Counted from the stretch's first letter, positions 8,693 through 17,263 are shown. The stretch is 35,355 bases of DNA from Saprospiraceae bacterium (GCA_022448955.1 JAKVCU010000096.1:1-35355); one strand, 5' to 3'. Program-made: numbers and translations. The notes: generated from the letters alone by a model not told the origin.

Positions 8693-8983
8693 AGCGTAAG
8701 AGCCAGTATGGTTGAGCAATCGCGTCATTCCTTTTGAGCGCTCTTAAACCAAAGTTAACCTCAATCGAACGAAGTAAATTGTAGTGGTTAACACCTTCCG
8801 ATATCGTTGTTCCTGCTTCTAGGAAATCTCCAATCAATAGCGTATAAATTCCATAATCAAAGTCTCTGGTGGAAACTTTGAAGTAGGATCATCACCCAGA
8901 AAACCATGTAAAAACTTTGCGATATTGTCAACATTAGGCGTATCTGTACCTAAATCGACATCTAATGGTATCAATCCTAAGAA
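8691..8983 (-). pseudogene. Frameshifted remnant of an unrecognised gene
   Basis: Two minus-strand reading frames join into one protein-like sequence. The upstream part (8983 down to a stop at 8834-8836) reads LIPLDVDLGTDTPNV ... AKFLHGFLGDDP. Near 8880 the sense passes to another frame, reading FKVSTRDFDYGIYTLL ... GDFLEAGTTISEGVNHYN ... AIAQPYWLLR, with a stop at 8691-8693. The change needs a single-base indel in the GATGATCC region. There is no start, and a stop codon (8984-8986) lies immediately upstream, so only the C-terminal ~95 residues of a former protein remain. I do not recognise the family. A sequencing error is possible but would not explain the missing N-terminus. Confidence 0.55.
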
Positions 8984-9016
8984 CTATTGATCAGAATGGA
9001 ACTTTTTCCATTCTGA

Positions 9017-9112
9017 ATAGCATTCTGCAAAAATGAAGCAGCAAAAGATTTTGCAGAAGTTTATCATCGCCATATTGGTATGATGCGAGTTTTGGAGAAA
9101 GCTGGTTTCTGA
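9017..9112 (+). pseudogene. Short C-terminal coding relic, possibly acetyltransferase-like
   Basis: About 31 codons read AKDFAEVYHRHIGMMRVLEK then AGF and a stop. The ending RVLEKAGF resembles the common end of a motif in GNAT acetyltransferases, but this is too short to assign. An in-frame stop lies just upstream (9014-9016). It is either a remnant or chance. Confidence 0.25.
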
Positions 9113-9188
9113 AAGGGAGTAGTCCTAAAAAGATAAGCTTTTAAGAACGACTGCATAGCTGACGTGCACCGCTGATTCGCATTAAAAA

Positions 9189-9611
9189 CTAGCGGAAATA
9201 TACAGTAATAGCGTCCATGAAAGACTGCTTTCTTCCTGAAGATACGCTGATATTCATTCCGCCTTCTAGGATGACGTAGCCTCCTTTTCCTTTGATGTAC
9301 TTTTGTAAATAGTCAAGATTCACGGTGTGTGAGCGGTGAATTCTTGCGAATCTCCGGTCGTTATACAACATATCTTCCATGTCCCTTAAGGTCCTGCAAA
9401 CGAGTTGTTTTCTTCCACCTTTGAAGTGGATAAGGGTATAATTACCTTTTGCCTCTAGGCAAATGATTTCTTTAATCCTTTCAAAGGATAATCCTTCCAT
9501 GGTTGGTAAAGCAATTTTTCTATTGGGATTATAGGTTCTGATCGATCCTATTTCTTGATTCTTTAGATTGGGGAGTTTACTTTTCTCTACTGGAATGCTT
9601 AATACTTTCAT
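9189..9611 (-). CDS. Stand-alone LytTR-family DNA-binding regulator
   Basis: The 140-residue protein has a LytTR domain over about residues 35-138: IKEIICLEAKGNYTLIHF, a central RFARIHRSHTVNLDYLQKYI segment (the conserved R-x-H-R-S and N-L), and a last strand GMNISVSSGRKQ. The usual N-terminal receiver domain is missing; only ~35 residues of basic, low-complexity sequence precede the domain. So its activity is not set by phosphorelay in the usual way, unless a partner protein supplies it. It is divergent from the helical-repeat gene (ATG at 9878), and a 12-bp palindrome lies between them. LytTR regulators often control peptide, bacteriocin or surface-structure genes, which makes the double-glycine peptide gene nearby notable. 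Confidence 0.9.
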   Translation of the reverse strand: MKVLSIPVEKSKLPNLKNQEIGSIRTYNPNRKIALPTMEGLSFERIKEIICLEAKGNYTLIHFKGGRKQLVCRTLRDMEDMLYNDRRFARIHRSHTVNLDYLQKYIKGKGGYVILEGGMNISVSSGRKQSFMDAITVYFR

Positions 9612-9644
9612 AGTCTATATAATTAGGTTGTTACTTTGAAATAA

Positions 9645-9656
9645 TAGATTAATCTA
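9645..9656. promoter_or_regulatory. 12-bp palindrome between divergent genes (candidate operator)
   Basis: TAGATTAATCTA is a perfect palindrome 34 bases upstream of the LytTR gene start and upstream of the helical-repeat gene's promoter. CCTATTA occurs twice nearby (9661-9667 and 9706-9712). LytTR proteins usually bind direct repeats, so which element matters is open. Confidence 0.3.
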
Positions 9657-9736
9657 ATAACCTATTAAGACCATAATATTAGAGGCTTTTCGAAGTATGA
9701 ACAATCCTATTAGTCAGAATATGTCAGGTTTCTGAT

Positions 9737-9744
9737 TACCTTTG
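9737..9744 (+). promoter_or_regulatory. Probable -7 promoter box of the helical-repeat gene
   Basis: TACCTTTG fits TAnnTTTG exactly. It predicts transcription from about 9751, that is after the first in-frame ATG at 9749, and so supports the downstream start at 9878. No clear -33 element. Confidence 0.45.
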
Positions 9745-9877
9745 TGTAATGAGATGTAAGGGATATATAGTTGAGATTTTTCCGTTTTTATTAGAAATTA
9801 AGGTGCAAATGGAAGCTATGAAAATATCTCATCGATGGTTCCTTCCTTTATTAATGAATATTCAAAGAAGTAAAAAT

Positions 9878-11449
9878 ATGCCCAAGACGCCTTCAATAAA
9901 GTTATTTCATTTAATCAAATCTTTGACGGGTTCGGAGAAAAGATACTTTAAGCTTTTTGTAAAGGATACAGGAGGAAAGACGAGTAAGTACATACAATTA
10001 TTCGAAGCTATTGAGAAGCAAGAAACGTTTGATGATGAAGCTTTAAGAGCTTTGGTTTATCCTTTAGAAAATATACAAAGCCGCAAGTATTCTGAATTAA
10101 AAGCATACTTATATGAGCTCATTTTGAAAAGCCTTCAGTCTTATGATGAAAAAACATCTATCGATTACAAATTACAGCATATATTAAGTAGTATAAAGGT
10201 TTTGTTTAAGCGAGCCTTGTTTGAAGATTGTAAGGAACTACTTACCAAGGGTACTAAGCTAGCAAAAAAATATGAGCAGTTTAATGCCTTATTAAAAATA
10301 ATGGATTGGGAAAAGCAGATCGCTTATGCGGAAACGGATATTCAATATTTAGATAAATATCTAAGCAAGATTCAAGCGCAAGAGACACAAGCATTAAGTC
10401 AGATTGAGAATAGGGCTATTTATGAAAATATATTTTATCAGTTATTAATAGGCTTGCGAAAAGACTCATCCCTGCGTCGCCCGGAGCAGCGTGATCGACT
10501 GCTAAAGCTTTTAGATCATCCACAGCTTAATGGGGTGGATCAAGCACTTTCCCATCAGGCAAAGGTGCTTTATTATCGTATCTATACCTTCTATTATTAT
10601 ACGATAGGTGATTTTGATTCTTTTTATAAGACTGGGGTATTGTTGCTAGATATCATGGAGGCTGCGCCACATTTCTTAAAAGAAAGCGTGACGAATTATA
10701 TTTCTGCACTGAGTAATTTATTGGTAGGGTGTATCCTTTCGTTTGACTATGATCAGGCAGAGGTATATTTGAAGAAACTTAAGGCGATTAAGCCTATTTC
10801 AGCAGATGATAAATTAAAAATTCATAGACAATATTATACAGTAAAGTTTCGACTTTGTATTAATACTGGAGCTTTTGAAGAAGGACTTAAGGCGCTAGAA
10901 GAGCACTTGACTTTGTTGGCTAGTGGTAATGTCAATAGTAAGATATTCGAAACGGAAAGTTTCTACTTCCAATATATCTGTATTTATTTTGGAACAGGTG
11001 TTTATGATAAGGCGCTAGACTATTTGAATCGATGGTTAAATTCTCCAAAGAGTATTGAGCGGCAGGATTTACAAAGTTTTGCGCGGATGATTAATCTAAT
11101 CATTCACTATGAGATGGGGAATCACTTACTCTTGGATTCACTACTTAGATCTACCTACCGATTTTTGAATAATCGTAATTCATTATATCAGATGGAGGCA
11201 AGGATGATTACTTTTATTAGAGATGTTAATCATGCACAAGATCGAAAAACAAGGGAAACTGTACTCTATGGTTTTAAAAGGGAACTTATCAACCAAATGG
11301 AAGATAAAAAAGTAAAAGCCATGCTTCAACTATTTGATCTTGAGGCATGGCTTGACAGCAAAATCCTAAATATGTCCTTTGCTGAAGTAGTCGAGCGGAA
11401 GTTCTTACAAGAGAAGCAAAAGGTGAAATTCACCAATGACACAAATTGA
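9878..11449 (+). CDS. TPR-like helical-repeat protein of unknown function
   Basis: I chose the ATG at 9878 (MPKTPSIKLFHLIKSLTGSE), giving 523 residues; the frame is open back to 9749, but that stretch looks non-coding and overlaps the promoter. The protein is soluble, without signal peptide or membrane segment. It is almost entirely alpha-helical, with many ~35-40-residue helix pairs rich in Leu, Tyr and Lys, as in degenerate TPR or SEL1-like solenoids (for example YEQFNALLKIMDWEKQIAYA and YDKALDYLNRWLN). The N-terminal block SLTGSEKRYFKLFVKD is striking and may define a Bacteroidota-specific family. No catalytic motif is visible. It is divergent from a LytTR regulator and converges on a double-glycine peptide gene six bases away. 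A peptide-sensing or scaffold role is possible but unsupported by direct evidence. Confidence 0.8.
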   Translation: MPKTPSIKLFHLIKSLTGSEKRYFKLFVKDTGGKTSKYIQLFEAIEKQETFDDEALRALVYPLENIQSRKYSELKAYLYELILKSLQSYDEKTSIDYKLQHILSSIKVLFKRALFEDCKELLTKGTKLAKKYEQFNALLKIMDWEKQIAYAETDIQYLDKYLSKIQAQETQALSQIENRAIYENIFYQLLIGLRKDSSLRRPEQRDRLLKLLDHPQLNGVDQALSHQAKVLYYRIYTFYYYTIGDFDSFYKTGVLLLDIMEAAPHFLKESVTNYISALSNLLVGCILSFDYDQAEVYLKKLKAIKPISADDKLKIHRQYYTVKFRLCINTGAFEEGLKALEEHLTLLASGNVNSKIFETESFYFQYICIYFGTGVYDKALDYLNRWLNSPKSIERQDLQSFARMINLIIHYEMGNHLLLDSLLRSTYRFLNNRNSLYQMEARMITFIRDVNHAQDRKTRETVLYGFKRELINQMEDKKVKAMLQLFDLEAWLDSKILNMSFAEVVERKFLQEKQKVKFTNDTN

Positions 11450-11455
11450 AATGGC

Positions 11456-11659
11456 CTACACACGCTTTGGCGTAAATGAAAAGCGACTACTTTGTTTGGG
11501 CGAAGTTAATCTTAAATCAATATCCGTCCAATTGCCCGCTTTAAGCTCTTTTCCAGGTAGTGTAATAATGGATAAACCACCTTTGATGTTTTTTAATTGA
11601 TCGTCAGTGAGTGGTTTTAGGTGTTGTATCGCTTTGGGTGTATTCTTATGATCATTCAT
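11456..11659 (-). CDS. Double-glycine leader peptide (bacteriocin-like or natural-product precursor)
   Basis: A 67-residue peptide. Residues 1-28 end in LTDDQLKNIKGG, which fits the double-glycine leader consensus (LSxxELxxIxGG) recognised by peptidase-containing ABC transporters. Cleavage after Gly28 would release a 39-residue basic core beginning LSIITLPGKE and ending RFSFTPKRV. The core has no Cys, so lanthionine or disulfide chemistry is excluded; it is rich in Ser, Thr, Lys and Arg. No C39 peptidase transporter, modification enzyme or immunity gene is visible in the window, so the exporter must be elsewhere if the peptide is secreted. It converges on the helical-repeat gene (6 bases apart), with LytTR further upstream. 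Short length lowers confidence, but the leader match is strong. Confidence 0.7.
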   Translation of the reverse strand: MNDHKNTPKAIQHLKPLTDDQLKNIKGGLSIITLPGKELKAGNWTDIDLRLTSPKQSSRFSFTPKRV

Positions 11660-11834
11660 AACTGAGAATTTTGAGTTTTAAAATGAGATATAGTCTTAAA
11701 TTTAGCAATTTGTTTGAAGAGAGGTTTTACAAAAAAAATACTAAAGTCAGTTTTCTGATAAATAACTTGGAGGGCATTAAAGTTTGAAAATTGTAATTTA
11801 CACTTCTTTTTTTGCTTCTACAATCTTGGAATAG

Positions 11835-12320
11835 TTAAAGTTCAAATTCGTTTCTTTTTAAAATTTCCCAGACTAAATAGCTTTCAAAGCCCCTCTGAAT
11901 GACATATTTAGCAACTTTTGCTTTATGTTGGAATGCATCTTTAACAGGCTTGCTGTACCACTTTTTTTGGATAATTTCTTCCAGTGCTTGTTGATAATCT
12001 TCTTCTTCTATTTCCGAAAGTCCTTTTTTGATGCAATAAGCGGAAACTTGCTTTTTCTTTAACTCTTGCTCAATTCTTACTTTTCCCCATCTTTTGATTC
12101 TGAATTTGCCTCTAGCAAAAGATCGAGCAAAACGTTCCTCATTTAGAAACTTCTCTGTAATCAATTCAGAAATGACTTCTTCCAAATCATCTCCATAAAT
12201 TCCCAAATCTAATAGCTTTGATCTCACTTCTTGGTGGCAGCGATCTTGGTAGGCGCAATACTTTTGCAGTTTGGCCAAAGCTTCAGATTTGGAAGTATAT
12301 TTTGGTGAAGATTTTTTCAA
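11835..12320 (-). CDS. recX: RecX family regulator
   Basis: The 161-residue protein is all-helical with the three-helix repeats of RecX: LQKYCAYQDRCHQEVRSKLL, then LITEKFLNEERFARSFARGK, then RWGKVRIEQELKKKQVSAYC. RecX binds RecA filaments and modulates recombination and the SOS response. It is not next to recA here, which is common in Bacteroidota. The start is an ATG giving a Lys/Ser-rich N-terminus. The 175-base gap to the peptide gene holds no other gene. Confidence 0.9.
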   Translation of the reverse strand: MKKSSPKYTSKSEALAKLQKYCAYQDRCHQEVRSKLLDLGIYGDDLEEVISELITEKFLNEERFARSFARGKFRIKRWGKVRIEQELKKKQVSAYCIKKGLSEIEEEDYQQALEEIIQKKWYSKPVKDAFQHKAKVAKYVIQRGFESYLVWEILKRNEFEL

Positions 12321-12448
12321 AATGAAAAATATTAAATAAGAATTAGATTATTGTAAGTAACATCACGTGTCCTTTTTAGTATTTTAACGTCCTACTTGAG
12401 AAGAAAGTTAAATTAAAAATTCTATTAACCAAAACTAAGGAATTGATC

Positions 12449-13264
12449 ATGATAGAAAATTTCGATCTAAACACCATTATGGATCAAATACTAATTTTTG
12501 CTCCGATGCTTTTGTGGGCGATTATTGTATTATTTGTTGGATTAAGAGGTGCCACTTGGGTAACTAAAATACTACGTAAAAGTCTTGAAAAAAGTGGATT
12601 GGAGGTAGATTTAGTTTCGTTTCTTACTTCGGCTGTAGGTATTTTATTGAAAGTTCTAGTATTTTTTAGTGCTGCCGGTATTGTAGGTATTGAAACGGCT
12701 TCTTTCGTTGCTATTTTAGCTGCTGTTGGCTTCGCTATTGGCTTGGCATTACAAGGCAGCTTAGGCAACTTAGCGGCAGGTATACTGATTCTTTTCTTTA
12801 AACCCTATCGTAGTGGTGATTATATTGTCGCACAAGGCTATGAAGGCACGGTAAAGGAAATTCAGTTATTTACAACTGTTTTAACCTCACTAGATAACCG
12901 TATTATTTATGTTCCAAATGGTGCTATTTCAAGTGGGCCTATTGAAAATTTAACAGCTCCTGGTGAGCGTAAAGTCCCCATGGTATTTGGAATTGGCTAC
13001 GGTGATGATATTGATCAGGCACGTCAGATTATACAGAAAGTAGCAGATGAGTGCCCTCAAATTAATCATGACAAGCCTGTTGATATTTATATCTTAGAAC
13101 TGGCAGACAGCTCTGTGAATTTTGCTGTTCGTCCATGGTGTAAAACAGAGCACTACTGGGATGTACACTTCTACATGCATGAAAATGTGAAGAAGGCATT
13201 TGATAAAGAGGGGGTTAGTATTCCATTTCCACAAATGGACGTACACCTTGATCAGCCCTCCTAG
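12449..13264 (+). CDS. Small-conductance mechanosensitive channel, MscS family
   Basis: I take the ATG at 12449 (an AAGGA lies eight bases upstream) rather than the TTG two codons earlier; the product then has 271 residues, the length of short MscS proteins. Three membrane segments are visible: ~12-32, ~58-78 and ~80-113. The third is the pore helix, with AAVGFAIGLALQGSLGNLAA, the Gly/Ala packing pattern typical of MscS, followed by KPYRSGDYI. The beta domain (VKEIQLFTTVLTSLDNRIIYVPNGAI) and the C-terminal alpha-beta cage complete the fold. It releases solutes on sudden drop in osmolarity. It is followed by a terminator shared with the convergent gene. Confidence 0.92.
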   Translation: MIENFDLNTIMDQILIFAPMLLWAIIVLFVGLRGATWVTKILRKSLEKSGLEVDLVSFLTSAVGILLKVLVFFSAAGIVGIETASFVAILAAVGFAIGLALQGSLGNLAAGILILFFKPYRSGDYIVAQGYEGTVKEIQLFTTVLTSLDNRIIYVPNGAISSGPIENLTAPGERKVPMVFGIGYGDDIDQARQIIQKVADECPQINHDKPVDIYILELADSSVNFAVRPWCKTEHYWDVHFYMHENVKKAFDKEGVSIPFPQMDVHLDQPS

Positions 13265-13291
13265 AATTTGATCAATGAAGAGTGATATAAT

Positions 13292-13329
13292 AAAAAAGCC
13301 TCTAGCAAATTTTGCTAGAGGCTTTTTTT
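13292..13329. terminator. Bidirectional terminator, mscS versus DUF3857 cluster
   Basis: A near-perfect stem (AAAAAAGCCTCTAGCAAA with TTTGCTAGAGGCTTTTTT) serves both strands. It overlaps the TAA stop of the minus-strand gene at 13328-13330, so the stop codon lies inside the T/A tract. Confidence 0.92.
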
Positions 13330-15232
13330 AGGTTCGTTTTTTCGCTAAGACGATTTTCATTTTTTCCGTCTTTGTAATCTGCTTCAGAAAATCTCTAAAC
13401 GCATTGTATTCCTCAGGAGGTAATACCTCTCTTTTCATTTCCAACACCCTCACATATCTTAATCGATTACCCACTTGCTCGATTTTCATATCATAGGTGG
13501 CAAAACCTGCATCTAGTTTTAATTTCTTTTTGGGGATGCCCTCGACACTATAAGTTGCTGGAATTTCAATGGTGATAGTGTCTTGCCATAATTTAGGATT
13601 ATCGTAGTGGATAGGGTAAATACGACTGTCATTTTCAGGTGGTATATATTGATAGGGATTCACCAAGTTGACCGGTAGAAATAGTCTGCGACCTGCTTTA
13701 GAAGCATATTTAGGGACTTCTAAGTGATAGTACATACTTGCCTCCGCTGCTTCATTAGAGGAGGTCATTGTCAAATGATGGATAAATGGAGAGGGGAAGT
13801 CATTATTCTCTAGGAAGTATTCTTCCAATTCTCTGCGAGAAAAAGATTTCTCCATTCCTCTGAAAGATTCATGCTGTAGACCTGAGGCATGAATCTTTGC
13901 TTTGATAATAGCAGAACCCTTCTCATCTAGTATGATACTGACAGAACTTGTCTTTTTATTTTCGTGTGCCTTCCACTCTTTTGTTTCAGAAAGCTCGCCT
14001 CCTTCTGGTTTGATAAGTAGTACTTTTTTCCCCTCTGTTCCTGATCCAATATAGTTGACAGGAGATGAACTACTTGTACATTCTAGCCAAGTTTCACTAT
14101 CAGGAATGTATAAGATTACATGATTAAAAGCAGGGTTCACAAAATCTTCTTCAATTTTGAAATAGGGATCTCCTGAAAATATAAGCGAAGGATATGAGGT
14201 AATTCCTACTTCTTTCAGCATTCCTTTCATGAAATTGGTAAGAGCTTTACAATCACCGTACTTATTTTTCCAGACATATTTGGCGTCAAAGGGTTGGTAT
14301 CCACCAATGCCAAGTTGGATACTTACATATCTCATCTGAGATTGTAAATATTGATACAAAACTGTAATTTTTTCCCGATCTGTTGCTAATCCTTTTGTAA
14401 GTTCCTGAACTGTAGCTTTGGCTTCTTTAGGTAGTACATCCCTGCCTTCCCAAAGATCTGCTATAAAACGCCCATATTGTTGCCAATCTTTCATACCACC
14501 TTGATAATCATCATACTTAAAAAAGTGTGGCGAAATGAGTAGTAATGGGATTTTATCAGAAATAGAACCACTAAATTCCTCGTTTTTCACAGGTGGTATA
14601 TTATGAACCTCCCACGTATATCTCTTCTCATCATCTTCTTCAACAATGGTTGGATCTACACTTAGATTATACATTTTATAATAAAAAGGAAGCTTTTTAG
14701 GCGTCTCAATGGTGAAAGAAGATTGCATGTAACCCGAGTTGATTCGATCAATAAACCATTCTGGATAATCATGGAACTGTCTGCCTACAAGTTCTCTTTT
14801 ATAAGAATATACAATTGTGTATGGATAATTTGTATGTTGAGCATTTATGAATCGATAACGAGTATCAACATATAAAGAAGAAGACTCCGATGCACTTTGA
14901 TCTTGAATTTCATCTTTATCAATTTTTCTTACAAAATTACCTAGTTTATCATAAATTTTTGCCTCCAGATGTTTGACTTTAGTTTCACTATCATATAATA
15001 CACTAACATAATGGGCATTACTATTATCGTTCAATATAGTGACGATTCCATCCACTTCTTCAGTTCCTGATTTCAGCGATTTTACTTTAAATCGCTTATT
15101 ATATTGAAGATATACATCATTTGCATTTTTGCGAATACTATCAGGAATTAAAAAAGCTGCATACTCTGGATGATCTTGAGCATACAGCTCAAGACCGATC
15201 AGTGTTAGAAGGGAAAATAAGAAATATCGCAT
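13328..15232 (-). CDS. Secreted DUF3857 / transglutaminase-like protein with intact catalytic Cys
   Basis: The 634-residue protein has a signal peptide (MRYFLFSLLTLIGLELYAQD), an N-terminal DUF3857 beta domain (~40-230) and a transglutaminase-like core (~280-400), then a C-terminal beta-rich DUF3858-like part. The core motif YGDCKALTNFMKGML places the nucleophile at Cys328, with FNHVILY (His371) and WLECTSSS (Glu384 at the usual Asp position). It is the most distant member of a four-gene array and the last in the direction of transcription, only 21 bases after its neighbour, so co-transcribed. Substrates of these periplasmic or surface proteins are unknown; in Bacteroidota they often occur in tandem. 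Its stop codon lies in the terminator. Confidence 0.88.
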   Translation of the reverse strand: MRYFLFSLLTLIGLELYAQDHPEYAAFLIPDSIRKNANDVYLQYNKRFKVKSLKSGTEEVDGIVTILNDNSNAHYVSVLYDSETKVKHLEAKIYDKLGNFVRKIDKDEIQDQSASESSSLYVDTRYRFINAQHTNYPYTIVYSYKRELVGRQFHDYPEWFIDRINSGYMQSSFTIETPKKLPFYYKMYNLSVDPTIVEEDDEKRYTWEVHNIPPVKNEEFSGSISDKIPLLLISPHFFKYDDYQGGMKDWQQYGRFIADLWEGRDVLPKEAKATVQELTKGLATDREKITVLYQYLQSQMRYVSIQLGIGGYQPFDAKYVWKNKYGDCKALTNFMKGMLKEVGITSYPSLIFSGDPYFKIEEDFVNPAFNHVILYIPDSETWLECTSSSSPVNYIGSGTEGKKVLLIKPEGGELSETKEWKAHENKKTSSVSIILDEKGSAIIKAKIHASGLQHESFRGMEKSFSRRELEEYFLENNDFPSPFIHHLTMTSSNEAAEASMYYHLEVPKYASKAGRRLFLPVNLVNPYQYIPPENDSRIYPIHYDNPKLWQDTITIEIPATYSVEGIPKKKLKLDAGFATYDMKIEQVGNRLRYVRVLEMKREVLPPEEYNAFRDFLKQITKTEKMKIVLAKKRT

Positions 15233-15253
15233 ATTAAATTATTTCACTATGAT

Positions 15254-17263
15254 TTAAGATTTCTTTCTTAAGACAACTTGCTCTGCTTGTTTTTCAACAA
15301 CTAGATCAAAAAAGCCTTTAAGCATCGGATATTCTTCTGGACTAAATTTGAGTTGGTTAATGCTTAACTTACTAATGATTTGGATCATTCGATCGTTAAT
15401 TTTATTGACACTATATTTAAAAGATGCTCCTCTCTCTTCCAAACTCATCTTTGTAGGTTCTGGTAATTCCTCAATTACATAGCCTTCCGGAATTTCGATG
15501 TTCATAATAATTTGATTACTGTTTGGATAAGGAATATCTACAGGATAAGATCGTTCTTGAAGTTTAAATGGATTCTCTTCATAATCAGGCTCAATAGTTG
15601 GTGTAAGGTAAATCATATCATCAATAACCTGTGCTACAAATGGAATTTCACAATTTGATTTTGCTTTGATACTAGCACCATCACTCTCTTCAAATTTCAC
15701 ATCTGCATATTTCATATCAGGATACATTTCTTTTAAGTTTTCTTGAAGAAAATGTCCCTTTTTATCCTCTTTCATTTTGCTGATAACTGAAATAGCAGGA
15801 TAACCTTCAAATTTGTACTGCATAGTTCCGCTCATGCTGCCTTCTGTATCTAGTTTTAAATTCCCAGAGCTTACTATCTTTCCTCCAGGACTTGGCATTT
15901 TAATCCACTGTGGATTATTAACATCAGCTAACCATCCGAAACTATTCAGTGAATTGATACGAGGATAACCTAATGGACGATTAGGGTTATCAACATCAAT
16001 TGCAATGTATTGCTCGCCAAACTTGGCTAGTGTTACAACGTGGTCAAACTGATCTAGAATAGCATATAATTGAATTGCTTGGCCATGATCTCTCGTACTT
16101 ACTAGTACAGGATAAGATTCTACCCCATAATGTTTGAGTAGAGCAAGTAACATAAGATTTAAATCTGCACTAGAACCTGTTTTTTTCTCGAAGGCAGTTT
16201 CTAAATCATCCGTGATAAATTTTCGCTCTTTTCCATTCCATTCCATATTTGTAGCAACAAATTGATAGAGTGCTGCTACTTTTTCCTCATTAGACTCTAT
16301 CCCTTTCATGATGGGATCTGTTTCCTTTAAAATATCTTTGATATATTTTTTCTTGGTGTATTGCAAGCCAAAGTAATCTGCTTCGGATAGATTTTTAGCC
16401 ACCTTTGCCCAAGAGGGTAGAATCTGGCGAATACCTTCAGAGGGATAAGCAATGAAGTTAAGTTGAAATTCAATATAGGCCAAATAGTCATTCATAGTAG
16501 TGATGAATGGTTCTTGCTTTAGAGCAGGAACATCCTTTTGGATATATTGTGTTTTATTAATTTTTGTTTCCACCCTCTGGAAACCTCTCTGCTCCACTCT
16601 TGATCCTGCTCCAAATGCCTTTTCTGTATAACCGGGTATCATCATGGTTCCGTTAGTCTGATCGGTAATCACTTCGTCCATAGCTCTACCTCTATTGATA
16701 GGTACATAATTATACCAATCGGGGATGCTCAACCGATATTCGCTCCAAAGCGTAGGTACCGAAGCCTGAAAAAACCATGGCTGTAGAGAACGGACATAAG
16801 TGGATTCTAATTGATACTTATATTCGATAATAGCTCCTTCTACTAAGTTTGGAAAAGAGAATTTAAATTTAGTTAGACCATCTCTCACTTTTTCTTTGTA
16901 AACATCTTTTTTCTTTAGTTTTATTTCGTCGCCATTTGGCAAAATCACCTGTGCTCTAATACCCGCAACTTCGTCATCACCCCACTGATAAATCGTGACC
17001 TCTCCGAAGTCTTGAATTCCTTGTTTTTCTAATATTTTGATTCTTTTGTGATGCTCAAATAAATATTCTATTGTTCCAGATGGTGCGCTGAATTTTAATT
17101 TCCCAAAATCACAAAGTACCACTGCAGTTGCAGAAGAGTCTGCCTCATACACTTGCATTTCAAGATGTTCGGAAGGTATTTTTCCCCACTTCATGGGTGG
17201 TTTTTGTGCAAGTAATGGCCATGTTAAGCCTAGTAAACAGGCTAATAAAAAAGTCTTTTTCAT
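15254..17263 (-). CDS. Secreted DUF3857 / transglutaminase-like protein, Cys replaced by Ser
   Basis: The 669-residue protein has a signal peptide (MKKTFLLACLLGLTWPLLAQ), DUF3857 (~40-260), a transglutaminase-like core (~315-440) and a DUF3858-like C-terminus. The core reads KKTGSSADLNLMLLALLKHY: where its sister gene has GDC, this one has GSS, so the nucleophile position is Ser365. His408 (FDHVV) and an Asp (AIDVDNP, ~423) are kept. It is very similar along its whole length to the next gene upstream (17405), for example IPSEHLEM and YEADSSA, so the two are a recent duplication. Probably a binding protein or an altered enzyme. The 141-base gap upstream may hold its own promoter. Confidence 0.88.
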   Translation of the reverse strand: MKKTFLLACLLGLTWPLLAQKPPMKWGKIPSEHLEMQVYEADSSATAVVLCDFGKLKFSAPSGTIEYLFEHHKRIKILEKQGIQDFGEVTIYQWGDDEVAGIRAQVILPNGDEIKLKKKDVYKEKVRDGLTKFKFSFPNLVEGAIIEYKYQLESTYVRSLQPWFFQASVPTLWSEYRLSIPDWYNYVPINRGRAMDEVITDQTNGTMMIPGYTEKAFGAGSRVEQRGFQRVETKINKTQYIQKDVPALKQEPFITTMNDYLAYIEFQLNFIAYPSEGIRQILPSWAKVAKNLSEADYFGLQYTKKKYIKDILKETDPIMKGIESNEEKVAALYQFVATNMEWNGKERKFITDDLETAFEKKTGSSADLNLMLLALLKHYGVESYPVLVSTRDHGQAIQLYAILDQFDHVVTLAKFGEQYIAIDVDNPNRPLGYPRINSLNSFGWLADVNNPQWIKMPSPGGKIVSSGNLKLDTEGSMSGTMQYKFEGYPAISVISKMKEDKKGHFLQENLKEMYPDMKYADVKFEESDGASIKAKSNCEIPFVAQVIDDMIYLTPTIEPDYEENPFKLQERSYPVDIPYPNSNQIIMNIEIPEGYVIEELPEPTKMSLEERGASFKYSVNKINDRMIQIISKLSINQLKFSPEEYPMLKGFFDLVVEKQAEQVVLRKKS

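Larger units (their letters stand above)
8648..9188. other. 541-base gap with decayed coding remnants
   Basis: This gap holds the arsS terminator, a frameshifted minus-strand gene remnant (8691-8983), a perfect 11-bp hairpin (TCAGAATGGAA at 8991-9001 with TTCCATTCTGA at 9006-9016), and a short plus-strand coding relic (9017-9112). Nothing intact is present; it reads as an eroded accessory spot between arsS and the LytTR locus. Confidence 0.6.

Noticed and set aside
9749-9877. N-terminal extension of the helical-repeat protein
   Set aside because: The first in-frame ATG at 9749 lies only five bases after the TACCTTTG box, the extra residues look non-coding, and MPKTPSIKLFHLIKS is a much better start.
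13328-15232. Glu384 instead of Asp in the active-site triad as a sign of inactivation
   Set aside because: The WLECTS form occurs, from recall, in many Bacteroidota members of this family that keep the Cys, so it is probably normal.
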